A stretch of DNA of 64,000 nt from JANQIO01 sp965601975. GTDB taxonomy: Bacteria > Pseudomonadota > Gammaproteobacteria > Pseudomonadales > Halieaceae. This document shows, in pieces, positions 30,327 to 39,557 of this stretch. The notes under the pieces are model-generated. The model searched no databases, was not told the DNA's origin, and saw nothing but the letters and a program-made list of their open reading frames with translations. The translations under genes and the position numbers were made by a program. The stretch is from assembly GCA_965601975.1 (NCBI GenBank), contig OZ271856.1, forward strand, positions 1,302,001 through 1,366,000, read 5' to 3'. The first letter of the stretch is position 1; each line of letters starts with the position of its first letter.

Positions 30327-33056
30327 ATGATTTCCAAGTTCCTGAAAGCGATCTTCGGCAGCAGCAACGACCGCGAACTCAAGCGCATGCGCAAGGTGGT
30401 CAAGAAAATCAACGCGCTGACCGAGGAGGTCGCAGCGCTCAGCGACGAGCAGCTGCGCGAGAAAACCGATGAATTCAAGCGGCGGCTGGGCGAGGGTGAA
30501 ACCCTGGACCAGATCCTGCCGGAAGCCTTTGCCGTGGTGCGCGAGGCGGGTGAGCGCAGCCTCGGCATGCGGCACTTCGATGTCCAGCTGATCGGTGGCA
30601 TCACCCTGCACGAGGGCAAGATCGCCGAGATGCGCACGGGTGAGGGTAAGACGCTGGTGGCGACGCTGCCGGCTTATCTTAATGCACTGAGCGGACAGCA
30701 GGTCCACCTGGTCACCGTCAACGACTACCTGGCCCAGCGGGACGCGGCCTGGATGGGCCCGCTGTACCACTTCCTGGGCATGCGGGTGGGTGTGATTCGC
30801 TCCGGCCAGCATCCCATGGAAAAACGGGACGCCTACCAGGCGGATATCATTTACGGCACCAACAATGAGTTTGGCTTCGACTACCTGCGCGACAACATGG
30901 CCTTCACCCGGGAAGACCAGATACTGGGCAACCTGGCCTTCGCCATCGTGGACGAGGTCGACTCCATCCTGATCGACGAGGCGCGCACGCCGCTGATCAT
31001 CTCCGGCGCGGCGGAAGACAGCTCGGAGCTGTACAAGCGCATCAACCGAATCATTCCCGAGCTCTCGCCCGATGCCGAGGAGCAGCGCGGCCACTACACC
31101 ATCGACGAGAAGGTGCGCCAGGTGGAGCTCACCGAAGAGGGGCACCTGTTTGTCGAGGAGCTGATGGTACGGGAAAAGCTGCTGGAAGAGGGCGACAGCC
31201 TGTATGCCGCCAGCAACCTCAACCTGCTGCATCACGTGCACTCCGCCCTGCGCGCCCACGTGCTGTTCAACAGGGACATCGAGTACATCATCCAGAACGG
31301 CCAGGTGGTGCTGATCGACGAACACACCGGCCGTACCATGCCCGGCCGCCGCCTGTCCGAGGGCCTGCACCAGGCCATCGAGGCGAAAGAGGGCGTCAAC
31401 ATCCAGAGTGAGAGCCAGACCCTGGCGTCCACCACCTTCCAGAACTACTTCCGTCTGTATGGGAAGCTGGCGGGCATGACCGGCACCGCGGACACCGAGG
31501 CCTTCGAATTCCGGCAGATCTACGGCCTGCAGGTGGTGGTAATCCCCACCAACGTTCCGACCCAGCGCGCCGACTTCAATGACCTGGTCTACCTGACGGT
31601 AGACGAGAAGTACGAAGCCATTGTGGAGGACGTGAGATCCTCCATCGAGAGCGGCGCGCCGGTGCTGGTCGGCACCGCGTCGATCGATACCTCCGAGGAA
31701 ATGTCGCGGCGCTTCAAGAAAGCCAAGATCGAGCACCAGGTGCTGAACGCCAAGTATCACGAAAAAGAGGCTCACATCATTGCCCAGGCCGGCGTGCCCG
31801 GTACGGTTACCATCGCCACCAATATGGCGGGCCGCGGCACCGATATCGTGCTGGGCGGCAACTGGGAAGCCGAGATCAAGGCCCTGGAGAATCCGAGCGA
31901 GGACAAGGTCGCCGAGATCAAGTCCGCCTGGCAGCAGCGCCACGACCAGGTGGTGGAAGCCGGCGGCCTGCATATTTTCGGCACCGAGCGGCACGAATCC
32001 CGCCGCATCGACAACCAGCTGCGAGGACGGGCCGGGCGCCAGGGCGACCCGGGTGCATCGCGTTTCTACCTGTCGCTGGAAGACAACCTGATGCGTATCT
32101 TCGCCTCGGACCGGGTCAAGAATTTCATGCAGGCGCTGGGCATGGAGCGGGGTGAGGCGATCGAACACCGCATGGTCACCAACGCCATCGAGAAAGCCCA
32201 GCGCAAGGTCGAGGGCCGCAACTTCGATGTACGCAAGCAGCTGCTGGAGTACGACGATGTCGCCAACGACCAGCGCCAGGTGATTTACCACCAGCGCAAT
32301 GACCTGCTGGAGGCCGAGGATATCTCCGAGACTATCGCCGCCATTCGCGCCGACGTGGTGAATGACGCCATCAGCGAGTATGTGCCGCCGATGAGCCTGG
32401 AAGAGCAGTGGGACATCCCGGGCCTGGAGCGTCAGCTGGAAACCGAATTCGCGGCGCAGCTGCCGGTACAGCAGTGGCTGGACGAGGATGACCAGCTCGC
32501 CGAGGAGGGACTGCGCGAGAAGATTGTTACCGCCGTGGCCGACGCCTATGAGGCCAAGTGCGCCGAGGTGGGACCGGACATGCGCAAGATCGAGAAGCAG
32601 ATCATGCTGCAGGTGCTGGATACCCTGTGGAAGGAACACCTCGCCACCATGGACCAGCTGCGCCAGGGCATTCACCTGCGGGCCTACGCCCAGAAGAACC
32701 CCAAGCAGGAATACAAGCGCGAATCCTTCGAGCTGTTCCAGCAGCTGCTGGACGGTCTCAAGTTCGAGGTCATCAAGTTCCTCTGCCACATCCAGATCCA
32801 GCGACAGGATGAGGCGGAGATGATCGAACAGCGACGCCGCGAGCAGGCGGAGCGGGAAAAGCTGGCCTACCAGCATGCGGAAGCCTCTGCACTGGCGGAA
32901 GCGCGCGCCGAGGAAGCCGTGGCAGCCGGCGCGGCAGGTGGCGCCGAAGCGGACCCCGCCCAGCCTTTTGTGAGGGATCAACCCAAGGTAGGCCGCAACG
33001 AGCCCTGCCCCTGCGGTTCCGGCAAAAAGTATAAGCAGTGCTGTGGCCAGCTTTGA
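30327..33056 (+). CDS. secA: Preprotein translocase ATPase SecA
   Basis: SecA drives proteins through SecYEG. The 909 residues match the usual length. Features in order: Walker A MRTGEGKT at 102-109, DEVDSILIDEART (Walker B), the preprotein cross-linking domain, NMAGRGTDIVLGG, the second ATPase half with QLRGRAGRQGDPG, the helical scaffold and wing, and the zinc-binding C-terminus CPCGSGKKYKQCCG that contacts SecB. The last 14 bases overlap argJ. Its start is set by the family N-terminus and the ATG at 30327. Confidence 0.98.
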   Translation: MISKFLKAIFGSSNDRELKRMRKVVKKINALTEEVAALSDEQLREKTDEFKRRLGEGETLDQILPEAFAVVREAGERSLGMRHFDVQLIGGITLHEGKIAEMRTGEGKTLVATLPAYLNALSGQQVHLVTVNDYLAQRDAAWMGPLYHFLGMRVGVIRSGQHPMEKRDAYQADIIYGTNNEFGFDYLRDNMAFTREDQILGNLAFAIVDEVDSILIDEARTPLIISGAAEDSSELYKRINRIIPELSPDAEEQRGHYTIDEKVRQVELTEEGHLFVEELMVREKLLEEGDSLYAASNLNLLHHVHSALRAHVLFNRDIEYIIQNGQVVLIDEHTGRTMPGRRLSEGLHQAIEAKEGVNIQSESQTLASTTFQNYFRLYGKLAGMTGTADTEAFEFRQIYGLQVVVIPTNVPTQRADFNDLVYLTVDEKYEAIVEDVRSSIESGAPVLVGTASIDTSEEMSRRFKKAKIEHQVLNAKYHEKEAHIIAQAGVPGTVTIATNMAGRGTDIVLGGNWEAEIKALENPSEDKVAEIKSAWQQRHDQVVEAGGLHIFGTERHESRRIDNQLRGRAGRQGDPGASRFYLSLEDNLMRIFASDRVKNFMQALGMERGEAIEHRMVTNAIEKAQRKVEGRNFDVRKQLLEYDDVANDQRQVIYHQRNDLLEAEDISETIAAIRADVVNDAISEYVPPMSLEEQWDIPGLERQLETEFAAQLPVQQWLDEDDQLAEEGLREKIVTAVADAYEAKCAEVGPDMRKIEKQIMLQVLDTLWKEHLATMDQLRQGIHLRAYAQKNPKQEYKRESFELFQQLLDGLKFEVIKFLCHIQIQRQDEAEMIEQRRREQAEREKLAYQHAEASALAEARAEEAVAAGAAGGAEADPAQPFVRDQPKVGRNEPCPCGSGKKYKQCCGQL

Positions 33057-34257
33057 TCAGGCTGATGGCTCCGAACGGGCGCCACTGCCAGTAGCCGGCG
33101 TCCGGCTGGCGGCAGTCAGCGCCGGCATCAAGACACTTGGTCGCCTCGACCTCGTCCTCATGGAGCTGGCGGAGGGCGCCAGCGTCGCCGCTACCTTTAC
33201 CCGCAACGCGTTCTGCGCAGCCCCCGTGCAGGTGGCGAAAGAACACCTGGCGGAACGGACCCCCCGCTACCTGCTGATCAACACCGGCAATGCCAATGCA
33301 GGCACCGGCGAACAGGGTCTTGCCGACGCGCGCTGCTGCTGCGATGAGCTCGCGGCACTCGCCGGCGTCGACGCACGAGACGTGCTGCCGTTCTCCACTG
33401 GCGTGATCGGCGAGCACCTGCCCACGGACAAAATTGTTTCGACCCTGCCCGAAGCCCTCGGCGCGTTGACGGACGACTGCTGGCTGGCGGCCGCCGAAGG
33501 CATCATGACCACGGACACCCGGCCCAAGGCCGCGTCGCGGCAGGTCGATATCGGCGGCAGGACGGTGACCGTGACCGGCATGGCGAAGGGAGCGGGAATG
33601 ATCCGTCCCAATATGGCGACCATGCTGGCGTATTTCGCCACCGACGCGGCGCTGGCGCCGGACCGCCTGCAATCACTGTGGTCCGAGGTTGTGGAGCAGA
33701 CCTTCAACCGGGTGACGGTCGATGGCGATACGTCCACCAACGACGCGGCAGTCCTGGTGGCGACAGGCACGGCAGGCGCGATCGCGGACGAAGCGTTACC
33801 GCTGTTTCGCGAGGCGCTGGAGTCCCTGGCCCTGGAACTGGCCCAGGCGCTGGTGCGCGACGGCGAGGGCGCCAGCAAGTTCGTCGCGGTGCAGGTGAGT
33901 GCTGCGCGCAGCGAACAGGAGGCGCTGGAGGTAGCCTATACCATCGCCCATTCCCCGCTGGTGAAAACCGCGCTGTTTGCCAGCGACCCCAACTGGGGGC
34001 GTCTGCTCGCAGCCATCGGCCGCGCCGAGGTACCCGATCTCGATGTCGACCGGGTTGAGCTGCGTATCAACCAGGTGCTGATTGCCAGCAATGGCGGCCG
34101 CGCTCCGGGTTACACCGAGGAGCAGGGCCAGCGTGCCATGGACCCCACCGATATCACCATCGATGTGGCGCTCAATCGCGGCGATCACGCGGCCACGGTG
34201 TGGACTTCGGACCTCTCCTACGACTACGTGCGCATCAACGCGGAGTACCGTACCTGA
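33043..34257 (+). CDS. argJ: Bifunctional ornithine acetyltransferase / N-acetylglutamate synthase
   Basis: ArgJ recycles the acetyl group in arginine synthesis. The 404 residues start at a GTG inside the end of secA. The self-cleavage site NMA/TML lies at Ala192/Thr193 within GMIRPNMATMLAYF, giving alpha and beta chains. Other signatures are FTRNAFCAAPV, LINTGNANAGTGEQG, STGVIGEHLP, DGDTSTNDAAVLVATG and SDPNWGRLLAAIGRA. Its stop overlaps mutT by one base. The secA-argJ order is conserved in related genomes. Confidence 0.97.
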   Translation: MASFDQADGSERAPLPVAGVRLAAVSAGIKTLGRLDLVLMELAEGASVAATFTRNAFCAAPVQVAKEHLAERTPRYLLINTGNANAGTGEQGLADARCCCDELAALAGVDARDVLPFSTGVIGEHLPTDKIVSTLPEALGALTDDCWLAAAEGIMTTDTRPKAASRQVDIGGRTVTVTGMAKGAGMIRPNMATMLAYFATDAALAPDRLQSLWSEVVEQTFNRVTVDGDTSTNDAAVLVATGTAGAIADEALPLFREALESLALELAQALVRDGEGASKFVAVQVSAARSEQEALEVAYTIAHSPLVKTALFASDPNWGRLLAAIGRAEVPDLDVDRVELRINQVLIASNGGRAPGYTEEQGQRAMDPTDITIDVALNRGDHAATVWTSDLSYDYVRINAEYRT

Positions 34258-34646
34258 TGTCGACCGTGCACGTCGCCGTGGGCGTGGTATTGAACGGACA
34301 CGGCGAAATCCTGATCAGCCGCCGTCACCTCGATTCCCACCAGGGCGGGCTGTGGGAGTTTCCCGGTGGCAAGGTCGAATCGGGGGAAAGTGTGCAGACC
34401 GCCCTTGCTCGCGAGCTTGAAGAGGAGCTGGGCATTGTGGTGGAGACGGCGCGCGCCCTGATCGAGGTGAGCCACGACTACGGCGACAAGCACGTGCTGC
34501 TGGATGTCTGGGTCGTGGAATCCTTCAGCGGCGCCGCCGAGGGGCGCGAGGGCCAGCCGCTGGCCTGGTGTCCGCCCGGGGATCTGGCCCGCTACGAGTT
34601 TCCCGCCGCGAACCACCCGATTGTCGAAGCCTGCCTGCAGCTCTAG
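34257..34646 (+). CDS. mutT: 8-oxo-dGTP diphosphatase MutT
   Basis: MutT removes oxidised dGTP from the nucleotide pool. The ATG at 34257 overlaps the argJ stop (TGATG) and gives 129 residues, the E. coli length. The Nudix box G-x5-E-x7-REL-x-EE-x-G-I spans 38-60 (Gly38, Glu44, Arg52, Glu53, Glu56, Glu57), and GLWEFPGGKVESGE is typical. Pseudomonas relatives often carry an extra thiamine-phosphate synthase domain, absent here. The last 4 bases overlap convergent coaE. Confidence 0.95.
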   Translation: MSTVHVAVGVVLNGHGEILISRRHLDSHQGGLWEFPGGKVESGESVQTALARELEEELGIVVETARALIEVSHDYGDKHVLLDVWVVESFSGAAEGREGQPLAWCPPGDLARYEFPAANHPIVEACLQL

Positions 34647-35242
34647 GCCGCGAAGCGCTCCAGCAGCCTGTGGTGCAGGGCATCGACGCGCTGGTTCAGG
34701 TCTTCCAGGCTGCCGCTGTTGTCGATCACCTCGTCCGCAAGCTCCAGCCGCTTTTGCCTGGGCAGCTGTGCGTCCATGATGCGGCGCACCTGGTCCGCGT
34801 CGTTGTCATCCCGCGCCATGGTGCGCTCGAGCTGCACGGTCTCGGGTACGTCCACGACGACCACCAGCTCACAGAGTTCCCGCTGTGACGTTTCCAGCAG
34901 CAGGGGGGAGGCGAGCACGACATAGGGTGAATCCGCGGCCGCCAGCTGGGCGACGATCTCTTCCCCGATCAGCGGGTGGGTGAGCTGTTCCAGCCACTGC
35001 CGCTGAGACGGGTCTGCAAACACAATCTTCCGCAGTGCCGCCCGGTCAAGCTGCCCGCCCGCCAACAGGATATCGTCGCCGAAACGCTCTGCCACGGCCT
35101 CAAGCGCCGGTCGGCCAGGCTCCATAATGACGCGCGCCGCCAGGTCGGCGTCGACGATCACAATGCCGTGGGAAGCGAGTCGGTCAGTGGCGGCTGTCTT
35201 GCCGGAGCCGATGCCCCCGGTGACGCCGACGACGGGGCGCAT
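34643..35242 (-). CDS. coaE: Dephospho-CoA kinase
   Basis: CoaE phosphorylates dephospho-CoA in the last step of CoA synthesis. The 199 residues have the P-loop GGIGSGKT at 9-16, DADLAARVIMEPG and HPLIGEEIVAQL. It is the last gene of pilB-pilC-pilD-coaE, 6 bases after pilD, the same order as in Pseudomonas. Confidence 0.96.
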   Translation of the reverse strand: MRPVVGVTGGIGSGKTAATDRLASHGIVIVDADLAARVIMEPGRPALEAVAERFGDDILLAGGQLDRAALRKIVFADPSQRQWLEQLTHPLIGEEIVAQLAAADSPYVVLASPLLLETSQRELCELVVVVDVPETVQLERTMARDDNDADQVRRIMDAQLPRQKRLELADEVIDNSGSLEDLNQRVDALHHRLLERFAA

Positions 35243-35248
35243 CTGCGA

Positions 35249-36133
35249 TCAGCCCGGGGGCTGGGGACCCAGGGTCGCCCAGTACCAGGCCATGATTTGC
35301 TCGCCCCAGACCATCGCAATCCAGCCGGCGATCGCCAGGTAGGGGCCGAAGGGCATGGGGATGTCCTTGCCGCGTTTCTGCAGGATCATGAGGAGAATGC
35401 CCAGTATCGCTCCGACGAAGGAAGACAGCAGGATAATCATGGGCAGCGCCTGCCAGCCGAGCCAGGCACCCAGGGCCGCCAGCAGCTTGAAGTCTCCATA
35501 GCCCATGCCTTCCTTGCCGGTCGCCAGTTTGAACAGCCAGAACACGGACCAGAGGATGCCGTAGCCTGCCATGGCGCCGATCACTGCATCCTGCAGGCTC
35601 ACAAACATGCCGGACAGGTTTACCAGCAATCCCAGCCACAGCAGCGGCAGGGTGATGTTGTCCGGCAGCAGCATAGTGTCGATGTCGATCATGGTCAGCG
35701 CCAGCAGGGCCCAGGTGAAGACCAGCATGGCCAGCAGAGTGCCGCTGGCGCCGTATTGCAGGCCCAGCCCGACGGTCAGCAGGCCGGTGACCGCCTCGAT
35801 GATCGGGTAGCGCATGGAGATACCGGTCCCGCAGGCGCTGCAGCGACCGCGCAGCCAGAGGTAGCTGAACACGGGGATGTTCTCCCAGGGCCTGATGGCG
35901 TGGCCGCAGTGCGGACAGCGAGACCCCGGGGTGGCGAGATTGAACGGTTCTTCCGGCGGGGCGCTGCCCTCGCCGTTGATGAGCTCGGTACAGTAGCTGC
36001 GTTCGTCCCGCTCGATCATGGCGGGAATGCGGTAGATGACGACGTTCAGGAAGCTGCCGACACAGAGCCCGAACAGTAGCAGGGAAATACCCAGCAACAG
36101 CGGCTGCTGGTTCAGCGCAGCAAGAAGTTCCAT
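35249..36133 (-). CDS. pilD: Type IV prepilin peptidase / N-methyltransferase
   Basis: PilD cuts the leader of type IV prepilins after glycine and methylates the new N-terminal Phe. The 294 residues form about eight membrane helices. The cytoplasmic zinc loop has CPHC (73-76) and CSAC (98-101), and the aspartyl-protease residues are in MIDIDTMLLPD (Asp150/152) and GMGYGDFK (Asp214). It follows pilC by 30 bases and also serves any type II secretion pseudopilins. Confidence 0.96.
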   Translation of the reverse strand: MELLAALNQQPLLLGISLLLFGLCVGSFLNVVIYRIPAMIERDERSYCTELINGEGSAPPEEPFNLATPGSRCPHCGHAIRPWENIPVFSYLWLRGRCSACGTGISMRYPIIEAVTGLLTVGLGLQYGASGTLLAMLVFTWALLALTMIDIDTMLLPDNITLPLLWLGLLVNLSGMFVSLQDAVIGAMAGYGILWSVFWLFKLATGKEGMGYGDFKLLAALGAWLGWQALPMIILLSSFVGAILGILLMILQKRGKDIPMPFGPYLAIAGWIAMVWGEQIMAWYWATLGPQPPG

Positions 36134-36163
36134 GAATGCAGAGGTGGGCCCGGTATAACTTCC

Positions 36164-37384
36164 CTAGACCACCGAACCCAGCATGAAGATCGGCAGGTAC
36201 ATGGCCACCATGAGGCCGCCTACCAGCACACCCAGCACCGACATGATGATCGGTTCCATCAGCGAGCTGAGGCTGTCGACGGCGTTGTCCACCGCTTCCT
36301 CGTAGTAGTTCGCGACCTTGTCGAGCATCTCGTCCAGCGCACCCGATTCCTCACCGATGGAGACCATCTGCAGCAGCATCAACGGGAACATGCCCGTTGA
36401 GCTGATCGAGTTGTAGAGGGTCGCACCGGTGGTGACATCGTCGCGAATCTGGCGGATGGCCTTGGCGTAGGGAATGCTGCCCGCGGCGCCGACCACCGAG
36501 TCGAGCGCGTCAACCAGGGGAACACCCGCGGCGAAGGTGGTGGACAGGGTCCGGGAAAAACGCGCGATCACCGAGTTGTACACGATGTCGCCAACCACCG
36601 GCGCCTTCAGCATTACCTTGTCCTGGCCTTCGCGGAAGGCAAAGGATCGCCTGTGTATCTCCTTGTAGACAAAGATGAAGGCGATGATTCCCACCAGGAT
36701 GATGAACCACCAGTCCTGGGTGAAGTTGGATATCTTCATCACGAACAGCGTGAAGGCGGGCAGCTCGGAACCGAAGGCGGAGAAGGTTTCCGCGAACTGG
36801 GGTACCACTTTCACCAGCAGCAGTGCGGTAACGACCAGCGCCACCACCACAACGGCGATGGGGTAGGTCAGGGCCTTCTTGATCTTGGCCTTGAGCTGTT
36901 CTGATTTTTCCTTGTAGGTGGCGACCCGGTCCAGCATGGTCTCGAGGGTACCGGAGGACTCACCGGAGGCGACCAGGCTGATGAAAAGCTCATCGAAATA
37001 CTTGGGGTGCTTCTCCAGCGCGACAGCCAGGCCCGCGCCGGATGCCACATCGGTCTTGATCTGTGCAATCAGCTCGCGCATGGAGGGGTTTTCCGCGCCC
37101 TCGCCGACAATATCGAAACTCTGCACCAGCGGCACACCGGCTTTCATCATCGTCGCCAGCTGGCGCGTGAAAATCGCGATGTCCATCGGCACGATCTTCT
37201 TGCCGCCGCCGCCAAACAGCGGCTTGGCCTTCTTCCTGACCGTCTTGGGCTTGATTCCCTGCCGGCGCAGCTGCGCCTTGGCCATGGCCAGGCTGACAGA
37301 TTCGATCTCGCCCTTGGCAGTGCGGCCCTGTTTGTCGGTGCCCTGCCAGGTGAAGATGCTTCCCTTTGATGCGCTAGTCGCCAT
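36164..37384 (-). CDS. pilC: Type IV pilus inner-membrane platform protein PilC
   Basis: PilC is the platform on which PilB and PilT act. The 406 residues have two repeated T2SSF domains (about 70-195 and 275-395), each with membrane helices; FTRQLATMMKAGVPLVQSFDIV and FSRTLSTTFAAGVPLVDALDSV are the matching repeat starts. It ends with a hydrophobic helix (VLVGGLMVAMYLPIFMLG). The gene lies between pilB (15 bases) and pilD. Confidence 0.97.
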   Translation of the reverse strand: MATSASKGSIFTWQGTDKQGRTAKGEIESVSLAMAKAQLRRQGIKPKTVRKKAKPLFGGGGKKIVPMDIAIFTRQLATMMKAGVPLVQSFDIVGEGAENPSMRELIAQIKTDVASGAGLAVALEKHPKYFDELFISLVASGESSGTLETMLDRVATYKEKSEQLKAKIKKALTYPIAVVVVALVVTALLLVKVVPQFAETFSAFGSELPAFTLFVMKISNFTQDWWFIILVGIIAFIFVYKEIHRRSFAFREGQDKVMLKAPVVGDIVYNSVIARFSRTLSTTFAAGVPLVDALDSVVGAAGSIPYAKAIRQIRDDVTTGATLYNSISSTGMFPLMLLQMVSIGEESGALDEMLDKVANYYEEAVDNAVDSLSSLMEPIIMSVLGVLVGGLMVAMYLPIFMLGSVV

Positions 37385-37399
37385 AGTCTGCCCCGTCCG

Positions 37400-39118
37400 T
37401 TAGTCGGTGGTGACCCTGTTTATTTCTTCAAGACTGGTGTCGCCCATCATGGCCTTGCGCAGGCCGGACATGCGGAGATCGTTGAAGCCCTCTTCCTTCG
37501 CCTTGGCGGCGATCTCAATGGAGTTCCCTTCCTCCATAATGATGCGCGCAAGGGAGGGGGTAATGCGTACAACTTCGTATACACCGACCCGCCCCTTGTA
37601 GCCATTGCTGCACTTGGAGCAACCCACGGCCTTGTAGACGTCAGCCTCTTCTATCATTTCGTCAGTAAAGCCTTCCTGCTTGAGTGTCTCCGCGGGGATT
37701 TCCGCGGGCTCCTTGCACTCTTTACACAGGCGACGAGCAAGACGCTGGGCGATAATCAGGTTGACGGAGGTTGCCAGGTTGAACGGCGGCACCCCCATGT
37801 TGAGCAGACGGGTGATGGTCTCGGCAGCGCTGTTGGTGTGCAGCGTCGACATCACCATGTGGCCGGTCTGGGCGGCCTTGATCGCGATCTCGGCGGTCTC
37901 CAGGTCCCGGATCTCACCCACCATGATGATGTCAGGGTCCTGGCGCAGGAAGGAGCGCAGCGCCTCTGCGAAGGTCAGTCCCACCTTCGGGTTCACATGG
38001 CACTGGTTGATGCCTTCCAGGTTGATTTCCACCGGGTCTTCGGCCGTGGAGATATTGCGCTCCGGCGTATTGAGAATGTTGAGACCGGTATACAGGGATA
38101 CGGTTTTGCCGGAACCGGTAGGACCGGTCACCAGGATCATGCCCTGGGGCTGTTCCAGGGCCTTCATATACAGGTCTTTCTGAAAGGGCTCGTAGCCCAG
38201 CATGTCGATGCCCATCTGGGCGCTGGACGGGTCGAGAATCCGCAGTACGATCTTCTCGCCAAACAGCAGCGGCAGCGTGTTGACCCGGAAGTCGATAGCG
38301 CGGTTCTTGGAGACCCGCATCTTGATACGACCGTCCTGGGGCACCCGGCGCTCGGAGATGTCCATCTGTGACATTACCTTCAGGCGCGCGGCCAGGCGTC
38401 CCGCGAGGTTGGCGGGCGGGCGCACGACCTCGTGCAGGATGCCGTCGGTGCGGAAACGCACCCGGTAAATCTTTTCGTAGGGTTCGAAGTGAATATCCGA
38501 GGCGCCGGACTTGATGGCGTCCAGCAGGACCTTGTTGACGAAGCGCACGACCGGGGTTTCGTCGATACCCGCGGCGTCGTCGGCGCCACCGCCGTCCTCG
38601 TCGACGGCTTCGACATCGAGGTCCTCGAGCCCGGCGTCATCGAGATCGCCGAGATCGCCGCCGATGGAATCCTGTGACTCGGCCCAGGTGTTGATGGCGG
38701 CCGCCAGTGCCGTTTCCTCCACCAGCACCGCGTCGGTGTTGATGCCGGTGTGGAACTTGATCTCATCGAGGGCGGACAGGTTGGTCGGGTCGGATACCGC
38801 GATATAAAGACGGTTGCCCCGGCGAAACAGCGGCAGGGCATGATGCTTGACCGCGAGAACCGGAGAGACAAGGTCCTGCGGGATGGATTCGATATTAAAA
38901 GAAGCGATGTCGAAAAGCGGTACGCCGAATTCCTCGGAGGCCATCTCCGCCAGCTTCTGGCCTTCTATAAAATCGTTGGCAATCAGGTGCGTGACGAAGG
39001 GAACCTTGTCGCGGGTAGCTTCTGCAACGGCGCTCTCTGCCGACTCGGCGTCTAGCAGGCCGTCAGCTACAAGGCGCCCGGCCAGGCCGGTGAGCTGGGT
39101 TGGTGGCTTATTCGTCAT
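37400..39118 (-). CDS. pilB: Type IV pilus extension ATPase PilB
   Basis: PilB powers pilus polymerisation. The 572 residues comprise an N-terminal MshEN-type domain (about 1-145), an acidic linker (150-187, rich in Asp/Glu) and the ATPase core with Walker A GPTGSGKT (332-339), Walker B DPDIIMVGEIRD (394-405), the His box TGHMVMSTLHT (418-428) and a zinc site CKEC (465-468) and CSKC (500-503). It is the first gene of the pilBCD-coaE operon, divergent from pilA. Confidence 0.97.
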   Translation of the reverse strand: MTNKPPTQLTGLAGRLVADGLLDAESAESAVAEATRDKVPFVTHLIANDFIEGQKLAEMASEEFGVPLFDIASFNIESIPQDLVSPVLAVKHHALPLFRRGNRLYIAVSDPTNLSALDEIKFHTGINTDAVLVEETALAAAINTWAESQDSIGGDLGDLDDAGLEDLDVEAVDEDGGGADDAAGIDETPVVRFVNKVLLDAIKSGASDIHFEPYEKIYRVRFRTDGILHEVVRPPANLAGRLAARLKVMSQMDISERRVPQDGRIKMRVSKNRAIDFRVNTLPLLFGEKIVLRILDPSSAQMGIDMLGYEPFQKDLYMKALEQPQGMILVTGPTGSGKTVSLYTGLNILNTPERNISTAEDPVEINLEGINQCHVNPKVGLTFAEALRSFLRQDPDIIMVGEIRDLETAEIAIKAAQTGHMVMSTLHTNSAAETITRLLNMGVPPFNLATSVNLIIAQRLARRLCKECKEPAEIPAETLKQEGFTDEMIEEADVYKAVGCSKCSNGYKGRVGVYEVVRITPSLARIIMEEGNSIEIAAKAKEEGFNDLRMSGLRKAMMGDTSLEEINRVTTD

Positions 39119-39334
39119 AAACGGTTCTTATTGCTGCCTGATGGAGCGGTTCTTGCTCAAAAGTTGCATCGAGTATACCCCCCTTGACAATGGCCTGACA
39201 GTGCCGGATGCCTTGAACTTTGCGGTCTGTCACAACGTTAGCGCACACTTCGTGCAGTCCATCACATTGGCCCCGATAATCACTCTGTCGCCGCAGGCAG
39301 GTGACCATTATTGTCATTTAGCGACGTGAAGAGC

Positions 39335-39349
39335 TGTCGCAGAACGACA
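39335..39349. promoter_or_regulatory. TGTCG-N5-CGACA dyad, candidate PilR-type activator site
   Basis: A perfect 5-bp inverted repeat (TGTCG 39335-39339, CGACA 39345-39349), about 90 bases upstream of the -24 element, a normal distance for a sigma-54 activator. TGTC-type half-sites are known from PilR targets; assignment here is inference. Confidence 0.4.
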
Positions 39350-39438
39350 CTTTCCTGCGCCGACTAATGATCACTAACCTTATGCTAAGTTGTTGTAAAT
39401 TAAAAGCTTTACGCCTAAATACGGGGGAGTGTGAAAAG

Positions 39439-39456
39439 TTGGCATATCCTGTGCAT
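39439..39456 (+). promoter_or_regulatory. Sigma-54 promoter of pilA
   Basis: TTGGCATATCCTGTGCAT has GG at 39441-39442 and GC at 39453-39454 with the exact -24/-12 spacing of the sigma-54 consensus. Transcription would start near 39466, giving a leader of about 90 bases. PilA genes of Pseudomonas-type bacteria are transcribed by RpoN with PilR. Confidence 0.75.
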
Positions 39457-39476
39457 CAATGCGGGTGTTGCTGGGG

Positions 39477-39522
39477 ATTTAAGCCTGGCGCGTCCGGAAC
39501 AGGGAACCTGCCGGGCTTAAAT
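39477..39522 (+). repeat. 13-bp inverted repeat in the pilA 5' leader
   Basis: ATTTAAGCCTGGC at 39477-39489 pairs with GCCGGGCTTAAAT at 39510-39522, all 13 positions if one G-U pair is allowed, around a 20-base loop. It starts about 11 bases into the predicted transcript and ends 23 bases before the ribosome-binding site. A 5' stabilising hairpin for an abundant pilin mRNA, or a control element, is plausible. Confidence 0.65.
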
Positions 39523-39557
39523 ACAACGTGTATAGAACGAATTTCAGGAGACTGAAA

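Larger units (their letters stand above)
39119..39557. other. Divergent pilB-pilA intergenic region
   Basis: About 440 bases without a gene. It holds, from left to right, a possible pilB promoter on the minus strand (TATACT read at 39177-39172, with CTGTCA at 39201-39196, 18 bases apart), several TGTC/GACA half-sites, the dyad at 39335-39349, an AT-rich stretch around 39364-39420, the sigma-54 promoter and the pilA leader. This is the usual control layout for a PilS/PilR-regulated pilin. Confidence 0.6.
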
